DNA from: Eutrigla gurnardus
Lineage: Eukaryota > Chordata > Actinopteri > Perciformes > Triglidae
Reading direction: 5' to 3'
Length of the DNA stretch: 64,000 bases
NCBI GenBank assembly: GCA_963514095.1
Contig: OY741283.1
Coordinates: 4,234,042-4,298,041 of the forward strand
Positions 41,593 through 53,812 of the stretch are shown piece after piece. Within the stretch, counting starts at the first letter, position 1; each line of letters begins with the position of its first letter. The notes under the pieces are model-generated. The model did not search any database and had not been told where the DNA came from. It saw nothing but the letters and a program-made list of their open reading frames with translations. The position numbers and the translations under genes are program-made.

Positions 41593-42010
41593 GCGAGAAG
41601 AGATGTGAGGACTGAGCTGTCGGTGCAAAAACATTGAGTGGGAAACGCCACAAAGTAGAGCTCACATCTCTGCTGTGGAGGAACTTTACATGAAGAGAAG
41701 AAGAACTATTCCTTTTGGTGGTCAGTAAACACAACAGAGCTAAAATGAAAGATGCAAACGAGATAAGTATCCCTCACTTTCTCAGGTTAGAACCAAAACC
41801 TGAACCAATGTTAATTCTGGTTGTTGGAAAGTTTTCTATACAAATGTTTATTGAAATTGTATGACCAACGTATGAGTTAGATTTGACCATTAAAAGGTTG
41901 TTTCCTGGAGACTTGTTGAACGATGTGTTGTGTTGTGTTGTGGTGCGACGGCATCATTTAGTGCTGGAATTCTGTTTAATTTATCATTTATACCACAAAA
42001 TCATGTAAAA

Positions 42011-42016
42011 AATAAA
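42011..42016 (+). terminator. gfer: Candidate poly(A) signal of gfer
   Basis: AATAAA 419 bp after the stop; ATTAAA at 41889-41894 is a nearer alternative. Confidence 0.5.
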
Positions 42017-43539
42017 CTTTATTGTGTTAATTACAGTTTCACAAATGTGTTAATTCACTTTTAGTTCCTCTAATTCATGTCACTGTGAAAGTTGCTGTTT
42101 GGTGGACAAACTAAGCATCATCGAAGACAAACTTAAGGCTCTAACATGTAATTTTGATAATTTAGAGAATAAATAATTCAGAAAAGTAGATAATAGATTA
42201 GTGGACTGATGTATAATTAAAACCCCTGTTAGTTGCAGCACCACGTGAACCTTGTTTCCGTTACTGAAGGGTCTGGAAGCCAGCATCACAGCCATGTGAC
42301 CGGCATGATATTAATAAATGCTAATTTGTTATTTAAGGAACCAGTAGAGGATTCAGTCTAAAGCTGCTACTGTTTTTACTGTCATTAGTATTTGTTCCAC
42401 ATAAACACACACAGACAATGTATTCATCCTCACCTGTGGTGTGAATTACTTCCTCTCCGTTTGTCTCCTCTGTCACTTTACTGTTGGTGTCGCTGACCTC
42501 TAGTGGTGTGAGCCATGCGTGCATGCTATTGTATTTCACAGCTGCTTCAGTTTGACATTTTCAAAACACAATTCATGCAATATTAGTCATGAAAATCACA
42601 CCACTGGGTTTTCACAATACCGGGACTCATTTTATTGTCATCATTTCATGTCCAGACAGTTTAGTGTTGAGCTAAATGTTCATTGTTATGGCCACAAATA
42701 TCCCATGACAAGCAACTTGTGACTACTTGATTGCGGTATTTGGCACAAGTACATAATCGTGGGACTTTTCTCAGTTCCACATTTCATAACTTGGCAATGT
42801 TTGAGGCAAAATCGCATTTCATTCGATAGGGCTTGTAGCCTCTCGTCCTTGTGACCTTTGTAACCTTTGTGCCTTGTTTTGAGAGTCCAGCGATAACTTC
42901 TGGAACGGCCACAAGGCTCTATCTGCAGCTGAGGACGACATCATGCTTTCTGTATCTTCCCACAACATGTGGCTACATAAAGGCCCCGTGGTGCATCCAC
43001 ACTGTCAGATCAGCTGATGCTGGGTTTGTAGTAATTTGGTTTAATGCTATTTTATTTAATGGAGATTATAATTTGACGAAAGCCCCTCTTGGAGACAAGT
43101 CAATTTTATTCATATAGCACAAAATCATAAATTTGACTTAAAATCTAGGATATCTTGGCCTCTGCTGCTTTGATTTTCACCACTTTTTTAAATGTGTCTC
43201 TTTTAGCCTTTACACTGGTTGCCTGTTCGTTTTTGTATTGATTTGGAAATTCTTCAATTCCTCAGAGATGCTTTTATGAACCAGGAATGCCTCTCAGATC
43301 CTCTGGTTCTTCTGCTTTAGCTGAACAGAGAAGAAAGTAAAACATATTCCAGCAAAAAATATTTATATTTTTAAATGGGGAATAAACTGTATATATATTG
43401 TAATTCTATTTTGTGCTATTGTTGATCGTTATTAATTTTATATATATATTTTTTTTTATAATTGAATCAATAATATTGTATTAAGCGTTTTATTGTATTT
43501 TTATTTGTACCAAAGATAGTATATAATATATATATCCAA
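42017..43539. other. Intergenic region gfer-syngr3
   Basis: No coding exon supported. AT-rich, with a dispersed-repeat fragment near 43093-43138 (CAATTTTATTCATATAGCAC, a common fish SINE/LINE tail) and the LINE relic listed next. Confidence 0.7.
43207..43320 (+). mobile_element. LINE reverse-transcriptase C-terminal relic
   Basis: Frame starting at 43213 reads HWLPVRFCIDLEIL, matching the conserved LHWLPVRFRIDFKIL block near the end of L2/Rex-type LINE ORF2. It soon meets a stop and no other part of the element is seen. Confidence 0.6.
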
Positions 43540-43748
43540 CCACAGTCTGCAGCGCGGGCACGTCTGCCACGCACTCGCGGCGTCCTCCTCTGTGCCCGCG
43601 CGCCTGTGCGTGCGTGCGCGCGCGCCGGACCCGTCCCTACAGCAGAGAGCAGCAGCGCATCCATCCTGCCGTGGAGCCGCGAGCGTGCAGCCGCGAGGAG
43701 CGCACAGACAGAGCGAGCGAGCGAGAGAGAGAGCGAGAGAGACCGAAG
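43540..43748 (+). promoter_or_regulatory. syngr3: CpG-rich promoter/5' UTR of syngr3
   Basis: Abrupt rise in CpG: alternating GCGCGCGCGC near 43615, GCGAGCGAGCGAGAGAGAGA at about 43712-43740, then the start codon at 43749. A GA-repeat (GAF-like) element just before the ATG. Confidence 0.65.
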
Positions 43749-43889
43749 ATGGACGGAGTGGGATCGTTCGGAGCGGGCCGGACCGGGTCCACTATAGACC
43801 CGATTAGCTTCGCCAAACAGCCACAGACCATCCTCAGGGTGCTTTCCTGGGTGAGAGCTTTTTTTTCTTTCCTGGTACTGCTGTTCGTT

Positions 43890-43939
<50 letters not shown>

Positions 43940-46544
43940 CTCTGTGTGTTGTCGTTGCTGCGCGAGACCCGTGACGTGTTCTCACTGCAAATATAGACCC
44001 CCAGAAATCCTGCGATAATTGATTAGCAGCGCGTGTAAACGGAAAACCAAGTCATTGCCGTTTCTATCGACGCGTATTGATACAGAAAGGTATCGTGCAG
44101 GGTGTAACCAAGGCCTGGTGGCTGCCTGACACCCTGACCATGAAACTGATTTCACTACAGATGTTGTTTTTTTATTTTTATTTTTTTTATCTGGATAAAA
44201 ACGAGCCTGGTTTTCAAAGATCTCGTCTGCTGTCTTTAAATACGGGGTATGTGCGGCAGACTGGACTGGATTGTGTAGAAAATAAGAAATCGTTTTTATT
44301 CCTCTCCTGCTTCCTGTTGTTCATGTTTTTAATAACATACAACATAAGCTTATTATTCACTGCAGGCCACTTTCACCTTCAAATTTAAGCCAATTAGTAT
44401 TATTCCTATTGCTGATTTACCCTAAACGGTCGTCGTCCTTCATCCCACCTGTGATTGGTTCATGGTCATCAATACGCAAGCAGGGCCACTGAGGCGCGTC
44501 GTGGCTGCCGTTTGATGTAACGCATCACCTTTGGGTGACACGGAGAAGGTCTTCTTTATATATCTGAAACGCGTCGAGGAGGCGCGTGACACGTGTGCCT
44601 ATCATTTCATCCATAACGCGACTCCGGTGTCTGTGATCCGGATCACGTGATTTACTACTGAACTCTCACGAGACGTTGTAGCTCTATTGCCTAATAGATC
44701 AGTCATTTTTTTTAAAGGAGTTGTGATTTAAAGTTTAATTGCCCAGTTTGTTCCTTGTGCATTTTTTTGTAGCTGAAAATCTTAAAAATGTAGATTGTGT
44801 ATTCAGTGGTGGAAGAAGTACTTTATCCTACTACAAGTACACAAATATAATCAGGAAAATGTGCTCATAGTACAACAAGCACAGCCAACTTCTTAAAGAG
44901 ACAGTGTGCAGCATTTAGGGGGAATTAAAGTATGTTTTCTGTTGTGTATAATCGTTACCTTACAATGTAGATATACAAACAGCCAGTTGCCATTCTTCTA
45001 CGGCAGCCTGGAATGGACAAACCAAAGGCAGATCGTAGCTTTCGTTTTCACATCCTGCGCCTTTAAGCAGAGAAATGGAAACTTTTACAGAAGTATTAAT
45101 AGATATGACATTACTGGATTATTATATCTGATGCAACGGTGCATTAGAGCCATTTAGCAGCTGGAGACTTCTTAAAACTACTTCATATATAGTACATTTA
45201 GGTAGTTTAATCCAGTGGTTACCCAGCACGTACAATTTAAACACTCAAGTAAAGTAGTTATCTCTAGCCTACTACCTAGTAATCAAGATGAGAAAAGGGA
45301 AAGTGAGAAGACTAAACAAGTAAAACACAAATGTGGAAAAGTACTCTTGTAGTGCAACAAATACCGCCGACTGATGAGAAACAATCACATCGTTATGGAA
45401 TAAAAGGAGAACTTTACGCTCGAAGCACCTGAATGTGTTTCTGCTGAGATTAAATCCCGCGCATGTGATCGGTTTAAAAGCGCGGAACGGACATCATCCC
45501 GTTGTGTTGTTCCTCCTCCTCCATCACATGACACCCCCCCACCCCCCACCCCCCAAGTGTGAGTGCATTACTGCCTGTGTGTGTGTCACATGGCCCTATT
45601 CTGCCACCCAGTGTTAGTCAGCTGATCAGTGTCAGCGTGCGAGTCCAGGCGGAGGTAGGAAGAAGTAGAGAGCTGCACATCATCAGACCTAAAGAAGGGT
45701 CCTATTCATGCAAAATATGATGAACTAACAGGGGGGGTTATCACACTACACACACGCCGCCTCAGGACCGCTCTGATTCTCTGATTCTTGAGGGTGAAGT
45801 GAAGCACGTCTTCAGTCAGAGAGAAAGAGAGGAAACGAGGTTAATGCCTTCGGTCTGAGCTCAAAGAGACGAGAGCTGCTGCCTCGTTTCCACCGCGAGA
45901 GACGTGTTGACTGTCATATGTTAATGTTTCATTACGTACATCCCTACTCCTCTACTCCTCTACTCCTCCTCCTCCTCTAATCCTCCTCCTCCTCTCCTCC
46001 TCCTTTCCTCCCCCTCAAATCCTCATCCCCTCCTCCTCCTACTTTCCTCTCCCACTCTAATCCTCCTCCTACTCCTTTTCTAATCCACATCTTCCCTTCC
46101 TCCTCCTCTACCTACTCCCCTCCACCTCCATACTTTCCTCTCCCTCTCTAATCCTCCTCCTCTACTCCTCCTCCTCCTCCTCCTCCTCCTCCTCCTCCTC
46201 CTCCTACTTTCCTCTCCCTCTCTAATCCTCCTCCTCTAATCCTCCTCCCCTTCCTCCTCCTCTCCTCCTCCTCTCCTCCTCCTCTCCTCCTCCTCTCCCC
46301 CTCTACTCCTCCTCCTCCTCTTCCTCCTCCCCTCCTCCTCTCCTCCTGTCCTCCCCCTCCTTTCCTCTCCCTCTCTACTCCTCCTCCTCCTCCTCCTCCT
46401 CCCTTCCTCCTCTCCTCCCTTTCCTCCTCCTCCTCTCCTCCTCCTTCTCTCCTCCTCATCTTCCTCTACCTCTCTTCACCCTCCCCTCCTCCTCCTCATC
46501 TTCCTCTACCTCTCTTCACCCTCCCCTCCTCCTCCTCCTCCTCC

Positions 46545-46577
<33 letters not shown>

Positions 46578-48334
46578 TCTACCTCTCCTCACCTTCCTCT
46601 CCTCCTGCTCCTCCTCCTCTCCTCCCTCTCCTCCTCCTCCTCCTCTCCTCCTGCCCTCCCCCTCCTCCACCTGTCCTCCTCCTTCTCTCACCCTGCTCCT
46701 CCTCCTCATGTTCCTCTACCTCTCCTCCCCCTCCTCCTCATCTTCCTCTACCTCTCCTCCCCCTCCTCCTCCTCCTCCTCATCTTCCTCTACCTCTCCTC
46801 CCCACCTCCTCCTCCTCCTCTTCACCTCCTCCTCCACCTGTCCTCTCCCTCCTGCTCCTCCTCCCCCTCCTCCTCCCCTCCTCCTCCTCCTCCTCTCCTC
46901 CTCTACAGATATTCTCGCTGGTGGTCTTCGCCTCCATCGTGAACGAGGGTTATGTCAACATGGGCAGCGAGCGCCTCCACTGCGTCTTCAACAAGAACGC
47001 GGATGCGTGTAACTACGGCGTGTTCGTGGGCCTGGTGGGCCTGCTGGCCTGCTCCTTCTTCTTCCTGCTCGACTACAAGTTCTCCTCCATCAGCTCCGTC
47101 AAAGACAGGAAGAAGGCCATCATGGTCGAGGTCGGCTTCTCGGGTGAGGAGGCGTTCCATGATTGATTTTCTAAAATCGGCAGGATTCTAAAAGGCTGGG
47201 TTTCCCCAAAATACAGATGAAAAGTAGCTTCTTTGTTTCAGATGAGCGCTTTGACGCACCACGGGAGAAATGAAACCTCTAACATAAAAATAGCAACATT
47301 AGAGTACTTTTGATTCCTAAAAGGGAACAAAGTACTGCCTCAGCTGTCACCTGCAGCTCACGGTGTTTCATGACTCAAGTTGGAAATTACCTCTCCGTTT
47401 TCTGTTGTAACAAAGATGCGTTGTTGTTTCCTCTGGTTCAGGTTTCTGGACCTTCCTGTACTTTGTAAGTTTCTGCTTCCTGGCCAACCAGTGGTCTCGG
47501 ACCACGGCCGATGAGCTGCCACTCAACCAGGGGGCGGACGCAGCCCGGGCCGCCATCGCCTTCTCCTTCTTCTCCATCATCACCTGGGTGAGAACATCAT
47601 GAAACCATTTAAACAGAATGATGGTGTTTCTGAATAGTGAAGGTCTGGGAAGAAAAGTTTGTTCTGCTTTCCTTCACTAAACATGAACCGTTGCATGTTT
47701 AGTGAAGTTGAATAAACAGTACAATGACACCTAAGTTATGGGCAGATTATGAGACGATGGGCTGGACAGCCCCCAATAGCAACAAAAAAAATCCCACCCA
47801 ATATGTTTTTTTTCATTTTCAACCACATATAGCAGGTGGAGCGTGACTTCAAAGTGCAGCTGGAGACAAAGAGTGGCGCTTTAAGTCCTTTCTAAAGCAG
47901 ATATTAAGTCTCACAAAACACAATCAGACACAAAAATCCATTATATTCTGAAATGTGTCGAGGTTATCATGCACACATTTGACAGAGGGAAAAGTTAAAG
48001 ACCAGAGGCTCTGGATTATTGAGACCAGGACCAGAACTTCCATCCATTTCTGACTCACTTTAAGATCAAGCATCTGCTGAGTCATGCTTTGTATCTTTAT
48101 GCCCTCCTGCAGACCGGTCTAACCGTGCGTGCGGTCCAGAAGTATCTGCTCGGCACAGACATGACTCTGTTCACCACGGAGCACTTGGACGGTGGAGCGC
48201 CGACCCAGCCGTACCCCTCCAACTCACCAGGGGGCACCACCACCACCACCGCCGAGCCCACGGAGACCTACCAGAGCCCACCGTTCACCGAGAACACCAC
48301 CGCAGCGCCCACATACCAGGTTCCCATTTACTAG
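43749..48334 (+). CDS. syngr3: Synaptogyrin 3
   Basis: Four-pass synaptic-vesicle membrane protein of the synaptogyrin/synaptophysin (MARVEL) family; the mammalian protein interacts with the dopamine transporter and tau. Exons 43749-43850, 46909-47143, 47442-47587 and 48113-48334, 234 aa (human 229). It begins MDGVGSFGAGRTGSTIDPI and ends in a Thr/Pro-rich cytosolic tail TTTTTAEPTETYQ...YQVPIY. Membrane segments: IFSLVVFASIVNEGYVN, YGVFVGLVGLLACSFFFLLD, GFWTFLYFVSFCFLANQW, AAIAFSFFSIITW. Luminal cysteines in RLHCVFNKNADACNYG. Called paralogue 3 because of its sequence start and its place between gfer and znf598, as in human. Confidence 0.95.
43890..43938. repeat. (GT)n microsatellite
   Basis: About 24 GT units, 40 bp into syngr3 intron 1. 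Confidence 0.95.
44893..45066. mobile_element. MITE-like element A, copy 2 (174 bp, internally deleted)
   Basis: Left end TTAAAGAGACAGTGTGCAGC and right end CCTGCGCCTTTAA resemble the termini of the copy at 3138-3408. The inside has CCTGGAATGGACAAACCAAA, typical of longer members of the family. In syngr3 intron 1. Confidence 0.6.
45941..46908 (+). repeat. Polypyrimidine (CCT)n mini/microsatellite up to the syngr3 exon 2 acceptor
   Basis: About 970 bp almost wholly C and T on the plus strand, with sparse A and rare G. It contains pure (CTC)n runs (for example 46159-46205 and 46527-46570) and a higher-order unit around CATCTTCCTCTACCTCTC repeated at least five times between 46450 and 46800. 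It ends CTCCTCTACAG, the acceptor of exon 2. Confidence 0.95.
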
Positions 48335-50250
48335 AAGGTAGACCCGAGGTCGGGAGACGGATCAGAGGATAGAGATAGAAAAAAAAACTGCTTTCTGTGA
48401 TGTTTCACCTGCGGTTGTTTATGTGTTGATCTGAGTTTTCAATAATTGTAAAAAAAAAAAAAAAAAAGAAACAAAAAAGAATAAAAACGGCCTCTCCTTC
48501 TTTGTTCCCTCCTCTCGTTCCCTTTCCTTTTAACATTCCAGCTTTATCGGCACCCAAATTCCTACTTTCTGAAATCCGGTGTCCTCGGCTCGGAGAAACA
48601 TAAAAGCGAGAGGAGGAAACGTGGAGGAAGAGGCCACTTTGCAGTATTTAAACAAAATTATGACCAAAAAAGACATAAATAAATAAAAAAAGATTAACAA
48701 CAAGTGAGTGACTCCACCACAAAGTAGTAAAAAAAAGATTATGCAGAAGGCACTCACATTCAGCACCTTCATCTCATCCGTTCATCGATGTGTCAAAGAT
48801 CCCCTCTCATGCCAAACACGACGGGGAATGTTTTTTTTTTTAAGGCTAAAGCCCGGTCTGGTCCCCCCGCTGCAGTTAAACGTGATCATCTGTGTTCAAC
48901 CTGCATGTTTCCAAACTTAGAGATCGACTAAGTGCCATACTGTACTGTGTGTCTCAGACAGTGACTTAATTTAGTAGATTTCTACATGCTGTAAAAAAAA
49001 CAAACAAAAAAAAACAACAATGTTCTGTGACTAAGTGCAATATCTCACATTCTTCTGTCGGTAGGTAGATATATACTGTACTGTAGGTAGGCTAGACGCC
49101 GTCAGGCTAGAACCAACTTTAGGCACCGTCTCAAATTACACACTAGTCTTTGAATTGTACGAACAAATCTCAGGCAAAGTTCCAAATCAACATGTATCGA
49201 TCCCACTTTGATTGAACGGACCCCGAGAGAACGTTTCATCCACAAAAAGCTTGTTTCCAGTTTGTTAGAATGAATATTGGTAATAAGTTATGGTCTTGAA
49301 ATCATTATTTGAACACATTTTGAAGAAAAACAACAGAATCTGTGTGATTCTGGTCGATCTCTAATCCACGGTGAGTCATGTCTCACTGGTGAGGTTTCCG
49401 TGCCAGGCATGGATGGATTATTGAATTGACCGATGGGCCAATGGGGTCAGGTGACCCCCTGGACCAAAGCCTCCGTTTGAAGTGATTTTTTTAAAACATT
49501 CCTTGTTGGAAAGTCAATCAAACGACTACAAGGAGGCACAAAGACGCACACAAAGGAGGCGAAAGAGACACAAGCAAGCTACAAAGAGATTAAAAATCAC
49601 ATAACAATAATCAAAAAGACTACAATGAAGCAGACTTGAAAGAGACTCAAAGTGACCACCACTAAAAGGGCGTAGGGGGCCTTTTATGTCTGTGCTCAGG
49701 GGCCCATTATCCCATAATCCTTCCATGGCACCAGGGAATGTATGTAGTCCGTGATTTGAGACCGTGTCCTACGTTTGGTGTATAAAACCGGGGCGAGTGG
49801 GGAGATTCTGGGTACGTCAGGTCCGTTTATGTTTACGTTTTTAGAAGCTGCCAAACTGCCCTGTGTTCTTATTACCATGTTACTACTATGTTGTTATCGT
49901 CTGTGGGAGTTTATCACAAAGCAGGAGGGCAACAGGTGAGCTTTTCATTCGGCGAGCGAGGTCGGGTTGCTGCAGGATCCACTGCAGTCTCAGGCAAAAG
50001 AAAAAAAAATGTCTGGTTGTGGGATGTTGGGGATCGCTAGCTGGCTAATTCATTGATCCTGCAATCCTGCTATTGAGGGAGGGAAAGGGGGAGGGGGGGG
50101 GGGTTGTTGCCATGGTGATAGGGACAGGGTTGGGTGGATGTTGGTCACTAAGGGCCCTGATGTAGATAGTAACCATGCCAACCATGTCGGTGTGTAGCAG
50201 TGTCTGTGTCGTGGTTCACGTACACTCGCCATCAGCGAATCTGTAGTTTT

Positions 50251-50251
<1 letters not shown>

Positions 50252-50308
<57 letters not shown>
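50252..50308. repeat. (GT)n microsatellite
   Basis: About 28 GT units downstream of syngr3. Confidence 0.95.
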
Positions 50309-50311
<3 letters not shown>

Positions 50312-52098
50312 ATGTGTATTAGCATGCATGAGGGAGTGTGAAAGTGCGTGAATGTGTGAAGTGCATTAGATTTTGTGATGCAGAACAGTTATTTTCTTGA
50401 ACGTGCGTTTGTCAAAGTTTTAGTGCAGAGGAGGAAATTAAAAGTCTGTCACATCCAATCGTTTCCCCCCAAAATAAAAAGTATTTCTGCTAAATATATA
50501 ATCAGTATCACTGTCAAGATATATGGATTGCAAAGTATGAAACTAAAGATTTTTTTTTGTTGATGAACAGAGCCAAATATAAACCCTCATATTAAGAGCG
50601 ATATAATTGACGTGTAGAATGCGTTGCCTGCCATGTTAAGCGCCCTCTGCTGACCAGAGAAGGTATTACAGCAGCAGCAGGCCAACCGGGGGCCTCTCAA
50701 AGAGTTTTAAAAAGTAGTCATGATAACAATGCATGAAGTTGTATAGATCTCATCATATATTGAATACTGTGTAATTCTTATGTTGACGAGTTGTTTTTGC
50801 AAAAATGAGATTGGCCGGCCGTCAGTGCAGCTTTCTTCTTTGTGTTACATCAAATCGCAGTTTATTGTCAGAATTGCGACCAAACGACTCTTTGTTTATT
50901 CAGTGACGTTATCTCAGCCTCATGATCGTGTTGGTCACACGCACCAGTGTTCACATATCGCAAAGCCCCCTGGGTGAAACTTCCCCCCGCATGCTGACAG
51001 CGACTCACCCACAAACATAGAAAGTATAGAGTCAGGTAGGAAGGCCTGGAGCTGCAGCGCAAAATGTCAGCGAACAAAGTGCAGCCTCTGTGCTCAACTT
51101 CCAGTCCTAAAATCTCCATTGGCTACAGCGAGTAGAGGGAATGATCTGCTCTCTGAAATAACAGATAATAAACACACTCACATAAATCAGGCGATAATGA
51201 AGTAGTCGTTATTAACGAGGTTAAATGACCCATGAAGGGATGCAGGTTCTCAATGCAGTCTGAAGGCAAATGGGAATAAAACCAGTGTCTTTGTTCTGGT
51301 TCCAGCACTCAAAAGGTTAATTTAGAAGTAGTCTTCTGTCCATTCAGTTTAAGATTTACCTGTGAGCATTAAAAAAAACATGTTATTCCCCAGACAGTCA
51401 AGCGAGTGCATAATTAATAGGGTTTTAAATTGATAACCAGAGGATTTTGGATTGGGAAATGGTGCAATTTTGTATTTTTCCAAAATACTTCTGTGTACTG
51501 TGGGTTACAAGTTAAAGGATGTTACTTCTCATTCCCTACGAGTTGCACTGCCAACTATTTCCTGGAGGCAATTGATTTTTAATCTTTACAAACAAAACAT
51601 CTCAACAACTCCAGACATAAAATATTCCACTCGACCCGATGCCACCCCACAACAATGAAACTCTGGTATATTATTACAGTTTGGCTCCTTAATTAATGCT
51701 GAAATGTGAAAAAACGGTGTATTACTGGGCTGCTAGTTACCTGTTGACTGTGGTCAGGTGGTATGAGGTACTATCGGGGACCGTCAGGTCAGGTTGTATT
51801 ATTGTTCTCAGTATTTCGGTCTCTTCTTCAGTCGGTGTGGTAGATAAAAAAATAAAATAATAATACAAGCATTCTCTATGTTTTGTGCTCCGGCCCATGT
51901 ACACTGCCGTCGTATTGGTTGATTGTAAAATTCAGTACGTTATTGAAGTAAATGGAACCTGTGTGTGATGCTGTCTAGGGTCTGGTTTGTCCTGTACTAC
52001 TAAAAAATATATATATATATATATATAAAATAATATTAATAATGATTATTTATGAACATGAATGCACTCTTTGTTGGAAATACTTTATTTGACCACTC

Positions 52099-52354
52099 TT
52101 AAAGGGGCCGTTGGCACCAAAATCAAAACTTTTGTGTGATCATGCTGTCGTTTTGTTAGACTGAGATTATAAAAAGGTGACGATACGTAGTGACGCGGGT
52201 GCCATCAGTTGTGTGGTTTCCAGTATAATACATTGCATGGATGTTAAAATATCCCCCCCCATAATATTGATAACAAAAATGTAACTCCCCCCCCACCCCC
52301 CCCATCGACCAACAATCAAGTAAACATTGATTTTGTAGCGTGTTACCCCTTTAA
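52099..52354. mobile_element. MITE-like element C (256 bp)
   Basis: Left end TTAAAGGGGCCGTTGGCACC followed by AAAATCAAAAC; right end, reverse complemented, TTAAAGGGGTAACACGCTAC followed by AAAATCAATG. Both start at TTAA. No coding capacity. Confidence 0.6.
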
Positions 52355-52720
52355 CATGTTTCCTCCGAGTTGTTTTTTCCTGTTCTGAAGGCGTTTGACC
52401 TCTTCAGTGTAAAAACGCTGTGTACAGAGATGTGTGTCACTGTCTATTTCCTGAATGTCTCTGGACTGCAGTCTGACCGTCACTCGAATAAAAAAGAAAA
52501 CATGTTTTGGACTGCCTGTTTCTGTCCCTGACTCTACTGCATGAGGATGTGTGAAGTGCATATATAGAAAAAGGAGCTATAATTAATATTTTATAAATAA
52601 ATACAAATAATAATGAAATAATGATGAAGAAATGACAATAGAAACAATGTGACAATGGGGATGGGGTCGCTGATGAATGCTATGTAAAAAGGTGAGATAT
52701 TAATATTGTCTTCACATCTT

Positions 52721-52768
52721 GTTTGCGCTGCCTTCAAGTGGCCAACAACGGTTAGTGCAGGTTTAAAG
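52721..52768. repeat. Short fragment related to the repeat end at about 36070-36114
   Basis: GCGCTGCCTTCAAGTGGCCAACAACGGTTAGTGCAGGTTTAAA follows the same order as CTGCTGCCACCAAGTGGTC...CTGCGGCTTTAA. Confidence 0.4.
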
Positions 52769-53145
52769 GGTAGATGTTGACACACTAGTTGTGACGACCT
52801 ATCCCAACTTATCCATTTAAGGTGTGAACGGGGAGCTTTCTACGACTGACTAACAAAATAAACTCACAAAATGTCAATTATTGGAATATTCTAACTAAAC
52901 TAAAGAGAAAAATACAAATGAGATCAAGTCTCTGTTACAGCAAACTAACACAGGCTTTGCCTCGTTAAAACACACTTGCAATGCAATCAAAATATAACTC
53001 ACCAAAACCATTAGTCGTTCCACTGTTCCAACAACCAGTAACTGGTCAAAATAAATCCTTAATTCACAGTTTAAGATGTGGAAATACGCCGGCTCAAAAC
53101 AGTGTTTTCCCCTCAGCACGCTGTTTCTCTCCAAGCAGCAGCTCT

Positions 53146-53146
53146 C

Positions 53147-53177
<31 letters not shown>

Positions 53178-53181
53178 CTTC
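53146..53181. repeat. (TTC)n trinucleotide run
   Basis: About 11-12 TTC units. Confidence 0.9.
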
Positions 53182-53607
53182 CTTTGAATTAGAATTGTAC
53201 AATAAATAAAAAATATCACCTTGCTGGTCTCGGTCTTTTCCAGTTTATCTTTGGGATCTTTTGAAGAAGGTCTCCGGCACATCTGTGTCCCAGTGAGGAG
53301 GGAAACTTTCATCCCACTGCAGCCTGGAGCGGCCTCTCAGCCTCAACACTGGAAAACGTACACGGCAAACATCCTCATGCATACAGCGTCCTCTGTGCTC
53401 ATGTTTTGGGATGCCGTTATTGCCTTATTTGCAATACAAGCTTAGAGTACAACGCCCACAGCCAACAAAGCTGAAGTGTCACAGTGTCGTTTACTGGCTT
53501 CCATCGAAGTCTAACAAATATACAGAAACTTACTGGACTGACAGAAACCGCTTTATTGAAGCAAGACAGAACAGAGAGTACGCTGCTTTCTGATGGTTAG
53601 ACAAACC

Positions 53608-53738
53608 ACACACACACACAGACAGACAGACACACACACTCAGACACACACACAGACACACACACACACACTCAGACACACACACACTCACACTCACACA
53701 CTCACACTCACACACTCACACACTCACACACACACTCA

Positions 53739-53783
<45 letters not shown>

Positions 53784-53812
53784 AGACACACACACACACA
53801 CACACACACACA
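53608..53812. repeat. Compound CA/CAGA/CACT microsatellite
   Basis: About 205 bp of CA with regularly spaced GA and CT interruptions, downstream of znf598. Confidence 0.95.

Noticed and set aside
43467..44018. Frames around the syngr3 start, including a 172-aa minus-strand frame
   Set aside because: Composition shadows of the CpG/GA-rich promoter and the GT run; no family resemblance.
46148..47166. Glu/Gly/Arg-rich minus frame (46148-46459) and Ser/Pro/Leu-rich plus frame (46708-47166)
   Set aside because: Products of the CCT repeat; the second only reads through into true syngr3 exon 2 from the intron.
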